A DNA stretch of 64,000 bases from CALBPI01 sp039814545 (GTDB lineage: Bacteria; Pseudomonadota; Gammaproteobacteria; Steroidobacterales; Woeseiaceae), in the NCBI GenBank assembly GCA_039814545.1, contig JBCCBB010000007.1:1-64000 (forward strand). The letters run 5' to 3'. Below the pieces are notes generated by a model. The model did not search any database. It was not told the origin of the DNA and was given only the letters and a program-made list of their open reading frames with translations. Each line of letters begins with the position of its first letter. Positions within the stretch are counted from its first letter, which is position 1. Below are positions 15,412-24,618 of the stretch, one piece after another. The position numbers and the translations under genes were made by a program.

Positions 15412-17211
15412 TCAGTGGCGCCGTAGGTCGGGGCGCAGGCTGGTCGGCAACTCGTCTTCGTCGAAAGGCTCCGCGAGCTCTAGCGCGCGGAAGGTGCCCG
15501 TGTAGTTGTCGATGCGCTCGCCCAGGCGGTCCGCCTGTGAATTGAGCCAGACTCGGGCGGCGGCGGCCACCATGCCGCGTGCAAACAAAAAGCCCTGGCC
15601 TGCATTGCAGCCCATGTTGACAAGTGCCTGCAGCTGCGCGCGATTCTCGACGCGCTTGGCGGTGACTGTAATGCTCAGGCGTTCGGCAAGCTCGATGAGC
15701 GTGCGCACCACGAGGTGACGTTGCGTTTCGTCCTCGACGTCTGCGACGAGATCGGAGTCGAGCTTCACGCCGGCGACCGGAAAGCGCTCCAGCGAATGGA
15801 GTGACATATCGCCGCCGCCGAAGTCGTCGAATTCGATGGCGACACCGGCGGCCGCCAGGTGTCGAACGTGGCGCTCCGCAAGGTCACCCTGGTCAGCGAG
15901 CGTACGGTCAGTGAGCTCGAGTCGGATGGCGTCTCCAGGCAGTCGCATGGACTCGAGGTCTTCAATGATCGCTGATGCCATGTGCTTGCTTGCGAGCTCT
16001 TGTATATCGACATTGAAGCTCAAATAGAGATGGCGGTGGCCTTCAGCACGCCACGTGCGCAACTCTGCAAGCGCGCGGCGGCGCAGTTGCCGGCCAACGG
16101 CGGGCATGAGTTTGTGCGCGCGCGCCAGCGGCAACAGCTCGCGCGGCTCGATGACCTCGCCATCGCTGCGGAACCAACGGCACAGCACCTCAAAGCCGAG
16201 CACACGGCGGGTCTTGAGCGACACGACGGGCTGGTAGACGGGACGGATTTCGCCGTTCGACAGCGCTTCGCGCAGCTCGCTCTCGAGCGCCTGCTTGCGC
16301 ACGAGTTTCTGGTCCATCTGGGCATTGAAAAACGCGACGTCATTCCGGCCGCGTTCCTTGACGTGGTAGAGCGCCAGGTCTGCGCACTTGGTCAGCGACT
16401 CGGCGTCGCTGCCGTGGCTCGGATACATGGCGCCACCAATGCTGGCGCCCACGGTGACCGTCATTGTGCCGAAGATCATGGGCTCTGAGAGGTTTTTGCG
16501 TGCGCGCTCGGCCCATTGCTGTGCGGCCGAGGCGTCACGTACGCCCTCGAGCACCACGGCGAATTCGTCACCGCCCAGCCGGGCAGCGGTATCGCCGACC
16601 CGCACGAGATCGCGAAGGCGCACGCCGATCTCACGCAGAATGGCGTCGCCGACATCGTGGCCGTGTTCGTCGTTGGCGGCTTTGAATTTGTCGAGGTCGA
16701 TGACCAGCAGGGCCACCATCTCACCGTTGCGCTGGGAGTGCGCACAGGCCTTTTCAAACTGGTCCTCGAAGCCGCGGCGGTTGTAGAGACCCGTAAGTGC
16801 ATCGAAAGAAGCCAGTCGCTGCAGGCGCATCTCGGCAGATTTTCGCTGCACCGCGTACTTGATGGTGCGGGGCAGCAGCCGCAGGCCCTCGGGACCTTTG
16901 ACGATAAAGTCCTGCGCGCCGGCGCCGATGATCGTGGTCGCGAAGTCCTCATTGTCATTGCCACTGAGGACAATGACTGGGACTTTTGGCCGCGTCTCGA
17001 CCAGGCGTTCCACGGCTTCGCTGCCCTTGGCATCCGGCAGATTTAGGTCGACGAGGACGACATCGAAGATGCTGTTTAGCAGAAGCCTGATGCCATCGTC
17101 GAGGCGGCGCTCGTGGTGGATATCGAACTCGATGTCCCGGCAATAGCGCGGCAACGCGATTTCTACCAATCGCGCGTCCGTATCGTCATCTTCAATGAGC
17201 AGAACTTGCAT
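15412..17211 (-). CDS. REC-GGDEF-EAL cyclic-di-GMP protein with a degenerate EAL domain
   Basis: About 599 aa. An N-terminal receiver (MQVLLIEDDDTDARLV, phospho-Asp in VVLVDLNLPD, Lys in IVKG) is followed by a diguanylate cyclase domain with intact LGGDEF and an RVGD inhibitory site five residues before it. The C-terminal EAL domain reads EVL at the signature; ELTD, DDFGGG, KLD and GQGF are recognisable, but the AEGVE motif is AKRVE, losing a catalytic acid. So cyclase activity is likely and phosphodiesterase activity doubtful. I place the start at ATG 17211, where receivers normally begin; an in-frame ATG at 17298 is possible. It lies tail to tail with the Rcp-like regulator. Confidence 0.9.
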   Translation of the reverse strand: MQVLLIEDDDTDARLVEIALPRYCRDIEFDIHHERRLDDGIRLLLNSIFDVVLVDLNLPDAKGSEAVERLVETRPKVPVIVLSGNDNEDFATTIIGAGAQDFIVKGPEGLRLLPRTIKYAVQRKSAEMRLQRLASFDALTGLYNRRGFEDQFEKACAHSQRNGEMVALLVIDLDKFKAANDEHGHDVGDAILREIGVRLRDLVRVGDTAARLGGDEFAVVLEGVRDASAAQQWAERARKNLSEPMIFGTMTVTVGASIGGAMYPSHGSDAESLTKCADLALYHVKERGRNDVAFFNAQMDQKLVRKQALESELREALSNGEIRPVYQPVVSLKTRRVLGFEVLCRWFRSDGEVIEPRELLPLARAHKLMPAVGRQLRRRALAELRTWRAEGHRHLYLSFNVDIQELASKHMASAIIEDLESMRLPGDAIRLELTDRTLADQGDLAERHVRHLAAAGVAIEFDDFGGGDMSLHSLERFPVAGVKLDSDLVADVEDETQRHLVVRTLIELAERLSITVTAKRVENRAQLQALVNMGCNAGQGFLFARGMVAAAARVWLNSQADRLGERIDNYTGTFRALELAEPFDEDELPTSLRPDLRRH

Positions 17212-17345
17212 GCCGTGACCGCTGGTTGCGACGACGCAGTCCTTGCGCCGCCAAGGATTTTCCGACCTCAGCCGCGGCGCCGGGTCGTCGATCCACATTC
17301 CTTAGTCGTGATAGCGGCCGCGGGGCGTGCGGCTTTAGGCCATTC

Positions 17346-18962
17346 CTAGGGCAGGCAACCGCGCTCGGACGCTGCGCGCGGCGCGAGGTGGCGGCTTGGG
17401 TGGCGGTCGAGCAAGTTATTGGCGTATCCGGTGATGTCCGGGCGCACCAGGCGCTTGCTCACATAGTGATAGAGCGGAATCAGTGCGTAGGCGTCATCAA
17501 ACCGCAGGGTGGCCTCCGACATTGCGCCGGCACGTGCGGCTTCCGTCTCGGCGCCGCGGGCGAGATCAAGCGCGGCCTCGAAGGCGGCGTCCGAGTATCC
17601 GGGCAGATTATGCTCGCTGCCCTTGCGAAACAGACCAAGGAAGGACGCGGCGTCTGCGTAGTCGGCAAACCAGGCATAGCGCATAGCGTCCCACTCCGTC
17701 CTGCGTTGGCGCGTATCGAGAAAGTAGCCCCATTCGCGCTTATCCAGCACGGTCTCGATACCGAGCGTATCGCGCCACATCCCGGCCACAGCCAGCGCAA
17801 TGCGCTCATGCACATCGCCGGCATCGAACACGAGCCTCAGTTCCGGCGGCGGCGCATCCCCCAGGGCGCGCAGATAGATGGCACGCGCCTGGATCACGCG
17901 TTCGGAGTCCTCGAGCGCGGCCCAATCGTAACGTGCGTCGTCGACGAGCCCGGGCGGCATCAGACCCCATGCCGGCTGCTCGCCGCGGCCCAGCATGGCG
18001 ACAAGCGCGTGCCTGTCCACAGCCATCGACAGCGCGCGACGAAGATCGCGATTCGCGAGCGCAGGCTCGGTAACGTCCAGCGCGAGAAAATAGGTGCCGA
18101 GCTGCGGCGCAATGTGCACGGCGTCGGGCAGGCGCTCGCGCAGGTTGGCTACCTGCCGGGGCGGCAGCGAGTGCGTCATATCCAGATCGCCGGCACGGTA
18201 CATCGTGACTTCAGTGGATGGATCGACGACCGGCAGGTACTCGACGCGGCAATAGCCCAGGCGGCCCGCGTCGCGGTGGTGCGGATTGGCGGTTAGCGCG
18301 ATACGGTCGTTGCGGCGATAGCCCGCCAGCTTGTAGGCGCCGTTGCCCACGAATCGCGCTGGGTCGTCAAAGCCACCGTCTGCCGCATTGGTTGCATGCA
18401 CAGGTGCCGCAACGGATATCGCCAGCACATCGAGCAAGGTGTGGCCGGGTGCGTCGAGCTCAATGATCAGTGTGCCTGGGCCCTGGGCGCGGACACTCAG
18501 CGCTGACGGCGGGGCATCACCGGCGTGGACGGCCGCGAACCCCGAGATATTGGCAAATAGGCTTGCATACGGCGCGTTGGTGTCTGGGTCGGCGAGTCTG
18601 CGCAGGCCACGGACGAAGTCGGCGGCGGTTAGAGGCTCACCCGTCGACCATCGCGCGTCCGGGCGCAGTTCGAATTCAAATCGCCGCAGGCTTGCATCGG
18701 TTTGCCAACGTGCTGCGGCGCCTGGCGTGATCGTACCGTCGCTGTCGATGGTCACGAGCCCCTCGTAGAGATCACCGAGCACGTTGAATGCGTGAATGTC
18801 TACGGCGAGAGCGGGATCCAGCGTGCCGGGTTCCCCGCCATTGCCGCGCGCCAGTGTCCGTGACGACGGCTCCTGCGTCAGACCCGAGGACGTATCACCA
18901 CAGCTGGTGAGCCCGGACCACATGACTGCGGTTAACAAAAAAAGCGTAAAACGACTTGTCAT
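17346..18962 (-). CDS. Family 5 (oligopeptide/dipeptide) ABC solute-binding lipoprotein, orphan
   Basis: A 538-aa periplasmic solute-binding protein of the OppA/DppA type. It starts with a lipoprotein signal ending LTSC, then RGNGGEPGTLDPALAVD, the usual opening of family 5, and later segments ALSMAVDRHALV and a DAxRYAWxADYADA region that fit E. coli OppA-like proteins. No ABC permease or ATPase gene lies nearby, so it either serves a transporter encoded elsewhere or acts alone. The ATG at 18962 is only 9-30 bp from the divergent DUF6502 start, so the two promoters must overlap each other's coding start. Confidence 0.88.
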   Translation of the reverse strand: MTSRFTLFLLTAVMWSGLTSCGDTSSGLTQEPSSRTLARGNGGEPGTLDPALAVDIHAFNVLGDLYEGLVTIDSDGTITPGAAARWQTDASLRRFEFELRPDARWSTGEPLTAADFVRGLRRLADPDTNAPYASLFANISGFAAVHAGDAPPSALSVRAQGPGTLIIELDAPGHTLLDVLAISVAAPVHATNAADGGFDDPARFVGNGAYKLAGYRRNDRIALTANPHHRDAGRLGYCRVEYLPVVDPSTEVTMYRAGDLDMTHSLPPRQVANLRERLPDAVHIAPQLGTYFLALDVTEPALANRDLRRALSMAVDRHALVAMLGRGEQPAWGLMPPGLVDDARYDWAALEDSERVIQARAIYLRALGDAPPPELRLVFDAGDVHERIALAVAGMWRDTLGIETVLDKREWGYFLDTRQRRTEWDAMRYAWFADYADAASFLGLFRKGSEHNLPGYSDAAFEAALDLARGAETEAARAGAMSEATLRFDDAYALIPLYHYVSKRLVRPDITGYANNLLDRHPSRHLAPRAASERGCLP

Positions 18963-18972
18963 TTTTTATAAA

Positions 18973-18989
18973 TGGGGCAAAATACCCCA
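18973..18989. promoter_or_regulatory. Inverted repeat between divergent SBP and DUF6502 starts
   Basis: TGGGGCAAAATACCCCA is a 17-bp imperfect palindrome lying directly in front of the ATG at 18993 and a few bases from the SBP start. Its position between two divergent starts suggests an operator. Binding protein unknown; the DUF6502 protein itself is a candidate. Confidence 0.4.
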
Positions 18990-18992
18990 ACT

Positions 18993-19814
18993 ATGAGAAA
19001 GAACGTCAATGCCGCCCTGTTGAGTGCCTGCCGAATGTTGCTTCGGCCGATCGCGTTGTTGCTGCTCAAGGGTGGCGTGACCTGGCGTGAATTCTCGGAG
19101 CTTTCCAAATCTGTGTTCGTGTCTGTGGCCACCGATGAGTTTGGCATTGGAGGCCGGCCTACCAACATCTCCAGAGTGTCTATTTTGACCGGCATCTCGC
19201 GCAAGGAGGTAAAGCGCCAGCGCGATTTGCTGGAGGCCGCGGCGCCGGAAGCCTCGTTGAAGACGACCGATGCGACCCGGTTGCTCTCGGGCTGGCACCA
19301 GGATTCCGACTACCTGGATCCGACCGGCCAGCCACTGCCGCTGCCGTTGACGGGCGACAAACCTAGTTTCAAGACCTTGTTCGACGCCTACGGCGGCGAC
19401 ACGCCGGAACAGACGCTGCTCAAAGAGCTGCGACATGCGAACTCTATACAAGATGACAACGGCCACGTTGTCGCGGCGCGTCGCTATCACATGCCCGGCG
19501 ATCTTGATCCGGGCGGCTTGCACTTCTTCGGTACCAACCTCTTTGACCACGCCCAAACGCTGGCGAACAACGTCGGCGACGTTGTCGCGCCCAAGTGGCT
19601 TGAGGGTTTTGCCGTTGACGATCGCATTCACCCTGAGGCCGTTGAGGCCTTTCGCAAATACATCGACAAACGCGGCCAACAGTATCTAGAAGAAGTCGAC
19701 GCATGGCTTGGTCAACACCGGGTTGATGCCAACGACTCGAGCACCACTCCCGTGCGCCTTGGGATGGGCGTCTATGCAATCGCAGGACCACTACCAAAAG
19801 GAACACAGTCATGA
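18993..19814 (+). CDS. DUF6502 family protein
   Basis: A 273-aa protein without signal peptide. The N-terminal part (MRKNVNAALLSACRML, then GVTWREFSELSKSVFV and ISRVSILTGISRKEV) has a winged-helix look, and the whole pattern matches my memory of DUF6502 proteins, which commonly sit beside DUF5666 genes. The following gene overlaps by 4 bp and encodes a DUF5666 lipoprotein, confirming the pairing. The start could also be the ATG at 18972; 18993 is preferred because family members begin near there. Neither has a clear ribosome site, so a leaderless message is possible. A regulatory role is inferred, not shown. Confidence 0.8.
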   Translation: MRKNVNAALLSACRMLLRPIALLLLKGGVTWREFSELSKSVFVSVATDEFGIGGRPTNISRVSILTGISRKEVKRQRDLLEAAAPEASLKTTDATRLLSGWHQDSDYLDPTGQPLPLPLTGDKPSFKTLFDAYGGDTPEQTLLKELRHANSIQDDNGHVVAARRYHMPGDLDPGGLHFFGTNLFDHAQTLANNVGDVVAPKWLEGFAVDDRIHPEAVEAFRKYIDKRGQQYLEEVDAWLGQHRVDANDSSTTPVRLGMGVYAIAGPLPKGTQS

Positions 19815-21289
19815 CCCCCCGCAAAACCTCACTGATTCTTGCTCTTTGTGTCGCTGTCACAGCCTGCAACGGCGGTAGTAGCGGCGATGCACCGCCCCCC
19901 AGTTCGGGCGGAACGACACCGCCGCAAAGCAATGGCATCGGCCGCACGGGTCTGGCCATCGGGCCCATCTCCAATTTTGGCAGTGTGGTCGTGAACGGGG
20001 TGCGCTATGACACGAGTGCTGCCACCTTCATAGTCGATGACATGCCGGGAACAGAAGCCGACCTGGCCGTGGGTCAGGTTGTGATCGTCAAGGGCGCCAT
20101 TGATGCCGATGGCGTCAATGGCACGGCGGATGAAGTCATCTATGACGATGCGGTCGAAGGACCCATCTCTGCCATCGACGTCGGCGCGGGCACGATTACG
20201 GTGCTCGGGCAAACTGTGATCATCGACGCCGGAACCTCGTTCGACGACGACTTTCCCGTGAGTGGCCTCGCGGGTCTGCAGGTCAATGACGTGGTTGAAG
20301 TCAGCGGCTTTGTCGCGAGCGACGGCAGCATTATCGCGACGCGCATCGAGCGTGACGACGACAATGACGACTTCGAGCGCAAGGGCATTGTCGAGTCGCT
20401 CGATACGTCTGCTCTGACATTCAGTCTCGGCAGTCTTGTGGTCGACTACAGCGCCGCGTTGCTCGAAGACTTCCCGAGCGGCGACATCGCAGACGGCGAT
20501 CTCGTCGAGGTCGAAGGCACGCTGGACCCCAACGATGTCAACCGATTGATCGCCAGTAAAGTTGAGTTTGAAGACCCGCTGGGCGAGTTCGATTCCGATG
20601 ACGATGTCGAGCTCGAGGGTCTCGTAACGCGCTTTGTCAGCGAGACGGACTTCGACGTGAACGGTATTCCCGTGACCACGGACGGTGATACCGAATTCGA
20701 AAACGGCTCGGCGGCCGACATCGCATTGGACGTACGCATTGAAGTCGAAGGCGAGATTATCGCGGACGGTGTCTTGCTTGCCGACGAGATCGAGTTCCGG
20801 CTCGATGAGGACACAAGCATTGACGCCACTGTCGATGCTGTTGACGCGGCGGCCGGCACGCTGACTGTTCTCGGGATTTCGATTACCACGAATGCCCTGA
20901 CGCGCTTCGAAGACCAGTCCTCACTCGCCGATGACATGCCGCTCAATCTCTCCGACATCAACGTCGGAGACTTTCTCGAGATCGAGGGCGTGGAATCACC
21001 TGCAAACAGCGACAGCGTCGTCGCCACGCGCATTGAGCGCGAGGATGATACGGACGACGTTGGCTTGAGTGGTCTCGTGGATGCCGTAGCGGAGCCCACA
21101 CTGACTGTCCTTGGCGTCACCATAGAGACCAACGCGGAGACCGAATTCGAAGGCGCCGACGAGCAGCCACTGACCGCGGCCGAGTTTTTCGCTGCGATTG
21201 CGGCCGGTGCAGAGATTGAGGTGACGGGCGTTGAGTCCAGCGACACCGTCATCATTGCTGAAGAGATTGAAATCGAGGACGACGATTGA
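19811..21289 (+). CDS. DUF5666-repeat lipoprotein
   Basis: A 492-aa very acidic exported protein. The signal MTPRKTSLILALCVAVTAC ends in a lipobox. The mature part repeats a unit of about 70-80 residues at least five times, with the pattern GxIxxxxxxxTLTVLGxxIxxxAxTxFxD followed by GDxVEVEGxxxxDGxxxAxxIE, which is the DUF5666 pattern. Such small beta-barrel repeats resemble OB folds, and the Asp/Glu-rich linkers may bind calcium. Co-translation with DUF6502 through a 4-bp ATGA overlap. Function unknown. Confidence 0.85.
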   Translation: MTPRKTSLILALCVAVTACNGGSSGDAPPPSSGGTTPPQSNGIGRTGLAIGPISNFGSVVVNGVRYDTSAATFIVDDMPGTEADLAVGQVVIVKGAIDADGVNGTADEVIYDDAVEGPISAIDVGAGTITVLGQTVIIDAGTSFDDDFPVSGLAGLQVNDVVEVSGFVASDGSIIATRIERDDDNDDFERKGIVESLDTSALTFSLGSLVVDYSAALLEDFPSGDIADGDLVEVEGTLDPNDVNRLIASKVEFEDPLGEFDSDDDVELEGLVTRFVSETDFDVNGIPVTTDGDTEFENGSAADIALDVRIEVEGEIIADGVLLADEIEFRLDEDTSIDATVDAVDAAAGTLTVLGISITTNALTRFEDQSSLADDMPLNLSDINVGDFLEIEGVESPANSDSVVATRIEREDDTDDVGLSGLVDAVAEPTLTVLGVTIETNAETEFEGADEQPLTAAEFFAAIAAGAEIEVTGVESSDTVIIAEEIEIEDDD

Positions 21290-21335
21290 GCGTATGCGGC
21301 GTCGCTGACCCTGCGATGCGGCGCCTGTAGCCTGG

Positions 21336-21381
21336 CCCCCTGCTGTCACGTGGCCCCTCATGTGCGGCAGGGGGTATTTTT
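21336..21381 (+). terminator. Terminator of the DUF6502-DUF5666 operon
   Basis: CCCCCTGC (21336-21343) pairs with GCAGGGGG (21367-21374), with partly complementary CACGTG/CATGTG inside, followed by TATTTTT. The hairpin covers an ATG at 21360 that is in frame with the channel gene, which argues against that ATG as its start. Confidence 0.7.
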
Positions 21382-21443
21382 CTCCTGCGGTTTACCTCCC
21401 GCCCGACACTTTGTACCGTTCCTGGGTTGGGGGCGCCGGGGGG

Positions 21444-21896
21444 GTGCAGGTGTACACACAAGTTGTTCTCGGTACGGTCGTCACAGTGGCCACCGTGGTG
21501 TTTCACATCGCGGGTCTTGTCGTGCTCATTATGTTGCTCAACCGCATCGCGCCGAGCTTCGAAAAGCGGCTGCACCCACGTGTCGGCACGTCGCTGCTCA
21601 TCATCATTGCCGTTCTGGGCACGATTCTGGTCCACACGAGCGAGGTGTGGGCCTGGGCGCTGCTCTATGTGTACCTCGGAGAGTTCACGGATGTGGCCAC
21701 GGCGCTCTACTTCTCCGTCTCAACCGCGACCACCGTGGGCTACGGCGACATCATCCTGACCCCGGCCTGGCAGGTGCTTGGGACCTTCGAGTCCATGAGC
21801 GGGCTGATTCTTTTTGGTGCCAGCACGGCCTTCCTTTTTGGGCTCGTGCGCCACTTGTTCGAGCAGCTGCCACGACCGTTTAGGCCGCAATCGTGA
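21444..21896 (+). CDS. Small two-TM-type potassium channel
   Basis: A 150-aa membrane protein with TM1 (VVFHIAGLVVLIMLL), a second hydrophobic segment (LLIIIAVLGTILV), a pore helix and the selectivity filter TVGYGD, and a final TM (SGLILFGASTAFLFGLV). No cytoplasmic RCK domain is attached. The GTG at 21444 is chosen because the upstream part of the frame contains a terminator hairpin. The stop overlaps the start of the sugar porter by 4 bp (GTGA), so both are translated together. Ungated leak or small voltage-insensitive K+ conductance is likely. Confidence 0.82.
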   Translation: MQVYTQVVLGTVVTVATVVFHIAGLVVLIMLLNRIAPSFEKRLHPRVGTSLLIIIAVLGTILVHTSEVWAWALLYVYLGEFTDVATALYFSVSTATTVGYGDIILTPAWQVLGTFESMSGLILFGASTAFLFGLVRHLFEQLPRPFRPQS

Positions 21897-23434
21897 GTCC
21901 CGCTGCGCGTATCGCCGTCTCTGTCGCGCTCGGTGGCTTCCTTATGGGCTTTGACGCCTCCGTCATCTCGGGTGTCGTGGGCTTCATCGAGACCGAGTAC
22001 GCGCTCGACGCCTTCGCGCTGGGTTGGGTTGTTGCGAGCCTGACGCTGACGGCCGCCGTCGCAATGTTGGCCGCGGGGCCGTTGTCGGACCGCTTTGGCC
22101 GCTTGCCCGTGTTGCGCGTTGCTGCCGCGCTGTTTGCGTTGTCGGCGGTGTTTTCAGCGTTCGCCCCCGATTACCTGACGCTGGTACTCGCGCGCATGCT
22201 GGGCGGCTTCGGTGTCGGTGCAGCGCTCATCATCGCGCCCGTCTACATCGCGGAGATCGCGCCGGCCAGCGACCGCGGCCGGCTCGTGTCTTTCAACCAG
22301 CTCAACATCGTCGTCGGCATCTCGGCTGCGTTCTTCAGCAACTACCTGCTGCTCCAGTGGGCGGGATCGGGCGGCGAGCTGGCAGCAACGCTGCGTGCGG
22401 ACGCACATACCTGGCGCTGGATGCTTGGCGTCGAGGCGCTTCCCGCCATCCTCTATCTGTTTGCGCTGAGCCGGCTGCCCGAGAGCCCGCGCTGGCTGCT
22501 CATGCGTGCACGCGAAGCAGATGCCGTGGCGACACTCGAGCGCGCAGGCTTCGGCGCCGCCGCGCGTGAAGAGACGGACCGGATACGCGCGTCACTCGCG
22601 CAGGACGCGGATACGGCAGCCGTGCCGTTTATCGACCTGCTGTCGCCGACGGTGCGCACCGTCATGGTCGTCGCGCTCATCGTGGCACTCGTGCAGCAGG
22701 TGACGGGCATCAACGCGGTGTTTTTCTACGCGCCCATGATCTTCGAGCAGTCGGGTATTGGCACCGATGCCGCGTTCCTGCAGGCCGTGCTCGTGGGTGT
22801 GGTGAATCTCGTGTTCACGATTTTCGCGATGCTCCTGATCGACCGGCTCGGTCGCCGCCCGCTCTTGCTCACGGGCCTGGCCGGCATCGCCGCTTGCATG
22901 ATGTTGCTTTCTGGGGCGTTTGCAGATGCGCGGTATACGCTCACGCCGGGTGCGGACGTGCCCGATGCTGTGGCGACAGCCGTGGCCGATCTCGAATCCG
23001 TGACCTTCGAGAGCGACCTGGCGTTCCGCGATGCGCTCACGCAGCGACTGCCCCCGGAATTGCTCGCGGCGCATGAGGCGGCGTTGCTGCAGGCAGCCGT
23101 GAGCATCGATGCCACCCGGGTGCTCATCGGCATTCTGGGCTTTGTCGCCTGCTTCGCGTTCTCACTGGGGCCCGTCATGTGGGTGCTGCTCTCCGAGCTC
23201 TTTCCCAATCGACTGCGCGGCGTCGCCATCTCCGTGGTGGGTCTGGCTAACTCGGCTGCCAGCTTCCTGGTGCAGCTCGTATTTCCGATCGAGCTCGCCG
23301 TGCTGGGCAACGCGATGACCTTCGCCATATACGGTGGCTTTGCACTGCTGGGGCTGGTTTTGCTGTGGCGGCTGTTGCCCGAGACTAAAGGGCAGACGCT
23401 CGAGGCGCTCGAGGCCGGGTTGACCGAGCGCTAA
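21893..23434 (+). CDS. MFS sugar porter
   Basis: A 513-aa transporter of the sugar porter subfamily (XylE/GLUT type). It shows the PLSDRFGRLPVL motif after TM2, the RMLGGFGVGAAL and PVYIAEIAPASDRGRL signatures, the SRLPESPRWLL loop and VQQVTGINAVFFYAP in TM7, DRLGRRPLLL, and the final PETKGQTLE. The periplasmic loop around 345-400 is longer than in XylE. Start GTG overlaps the channel gene. The LacI-type regulator gene lies convergently 7 bp downstream and probably controls a sugar locus including this gene. Confidence 0.9.
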   Translation: MSPAARIAVSVALGGFLMGFDASVISGVVGFIETEYALDAFALGWVVASLTLTAAVAMLAAGPLSDRFGRLPVLRVAAALFALSAVFSAFAPDYLTLVLARMLGGFGVGAALIIAPVYIAEIAPASDRGRLVSFNQLNIVVGISAAFFSNYLLLQWAGSGGELAATLRADAHTWRWMLGVEALPAILYLFALSRLPESPRWLLMRAREADAVATLERAGFGAAAREETDRIRASLAQDADTAAVPFIDLLSPTVRTVMVVALIVALVQQVTGINAVFFYAPMIFEQSGIGTDAAFLQAVLVGVVNLVFTIFAMLLIDRLGRRPLLLTGLAGIAACMMLLSGAFADARYTLTPGADVPDAVATAVADLESVTFESDLAFRDALTQRLPPELLAAHEAALLQAAVSIDATRVLIGILGFVACFAFSLGPVMWVLLSELFPNRLRGVAISVVGLANSAASFLVQLVFPIELAVLGNAMTFAIYGGFALLGLVLLWRLLPETKGQTLEALEAGLTER

Positions 23435-23441
23435 CTCGGGT

Positions 23442-24470
23442 TCAGTGCTGGCGCGCGAGTGGCGCCGTGGATTCGCGCACCACGATCTCAGCCGGGATCA
23501 CGTTGTCTTCATGCGCGCCCTGCACGTTGTCGATGATCATCTCGCCGGCGCGGTAGGCGATGGCGTGCAAGGGTTGGCGCACTGTGGTGAGCGCCGGGTA
23601 GATCTGCTGCGCGAGTGAAATATCGTCGAAGCCCGCGACGGAGAGCTGTTCGGGCACGCTGACACCGAAGCGGCTGGCGGTGCGCAGGATGCCGGCGGCC
23701 ATGTCGTCGTTGGCGGCAAAAATGGCTGTGGGTGGTTGTTCGAGCGCGAGTAGTTGCGCGGCGGCGTTCTCGCCGGAGGCGATGGAGTTGTCGCCATCCA
23801 CGATGAGCGCCGGGTCGACATCAAGCCCCGCCGCGCGCAAGCCGGCTTTGTAGCCCGAAAGGCGCAGCTGCACGGCTGCGTGCTTGGCGTGACCGCGGAC
23901 AAAGGCGATGCGACTGTGGCCCAGCGAGGCCAGGTAGCTCGTCATAGCTTGCGCCGCCTCGGCGTCGTCGGTCTCAACGAATTGCCCTGTGGCGCAGGGC
24001 CCCGGTGATAGCCGGATCAGTCGCGTGCCACTGTCCTCAATGGTGGCCACCACGTCGGGCATATTCGAGAGTGGTGCCGCGAGTACGACGCCCTCGGGCC
24101 GCGCGTGCGCGATCATCTTGGCGATGTTCTCGAGCGCCTTTGGGTCGCGATAGTTGGCCGGGTGGATGAGCAGGTCAAAGCCGCGCGCATTGCAGGCGGC
24201 CAGAAGCCCCTGCTGCAAGTTGACGACATAGCCACAACTCGGCGCCTCGTAGGCATCCGGATCGTCATAGATCAGGGCGACGAGATAGGAGCGTTGCGTG
24301 GCCAGACTGCGGGCCGACGGGTTCGGTCGGTAGTCGAGATCGAGGATCGCCTGTTGTACGCGTTCGCGCGTGCCATCGCGCACGTTGGGCTCGCCATTGA
24401 CGACCCGGGAGACCGTCTTGATGGAGACGTTCGCGCGTCGCGCGACGTCAGTTATCGTTATCTTCGACAT
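23442..24470 (-). CDS. LacI-family transcriptional regulator
   Basis: A 342-aa repressor. The N-terminal helix-turn-helix reads ITDVARRANVSIKTVSRVVNGEPNV, followed by the hinge helix YRPNPSARSLA, then a periplasmic-binding-protein-like effector domain with AANDDMAAGIL and VSVPEQLSVAGFDDISLAQ. It is convergent with the sugar porter. A perfect 12-bp palindrome with central CG lies 52 bp upstream of its start and is a good candidate for autoregulation. The effector is probably a sugar or sugar phosphate. Confidence 0.95.
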   Translation of the reverse strand: MSKITITDVARRANVSIKTVSRVVNGEPNVRDGTRERVQQAILDLDYRPNPSARSLATQRSYLVALIYDDPDAYEAPSCGYVVNLQQGLLAACNARGFDLLIHPANYRDPKALENIAKMIAHARPEGVVLAAPLSNMPDVVATIEDSGTRLIRLSPGPCATGQFVETDDAEAAQAMTSYLASLGHSRIAFVRGHAKHAAVQLRLSGYKAGLRAAGLDVDPALIVDGDNSIASGENAAAQLLALEQPPTAIFAANDDMAAGILRTASRFGVSVPEQLSVAGFDDISLAQQIYPALTTVRQPLHAIAYRAGEMIIDNVQGAHEDNVIPAEIVVRESTAPLARQH

Positions 24471-24521
24471 GACTTCTACGCTTCCCCAGCCCTTATTTTA
24501 GGCTACTCGCACGGCAAAAGC

Positions 24522-24533
24522 GACAGCGCTGTC
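24522..24533. promoter_or_regulatory. Candidate LacI-family operator
   Basis: GACAGCGCTGTC is a perfect palindrome with the central CG typical of LacI-family sites. It lies upstream of the lacI-type gene (start 24470) and upstream of the divergent gene at 24619. Confidence 0.6.
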
Positions 24534-24618
24534 ACGGGTCTGTCACTGCGGGGCGATCGATCCCACAGCCCTTTCTTGCCGCTTGCGCGCAGGTGCGGGG
24601 GGTGGCAACACTGTCGGT

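Noticed and set aside
21360..21443. N-terminal extension of the potassium channel from ATG 21360
   Set aside because: The ATG sits in the loop of a terminator hairpin and the encoded segment has no channel-like sequence.
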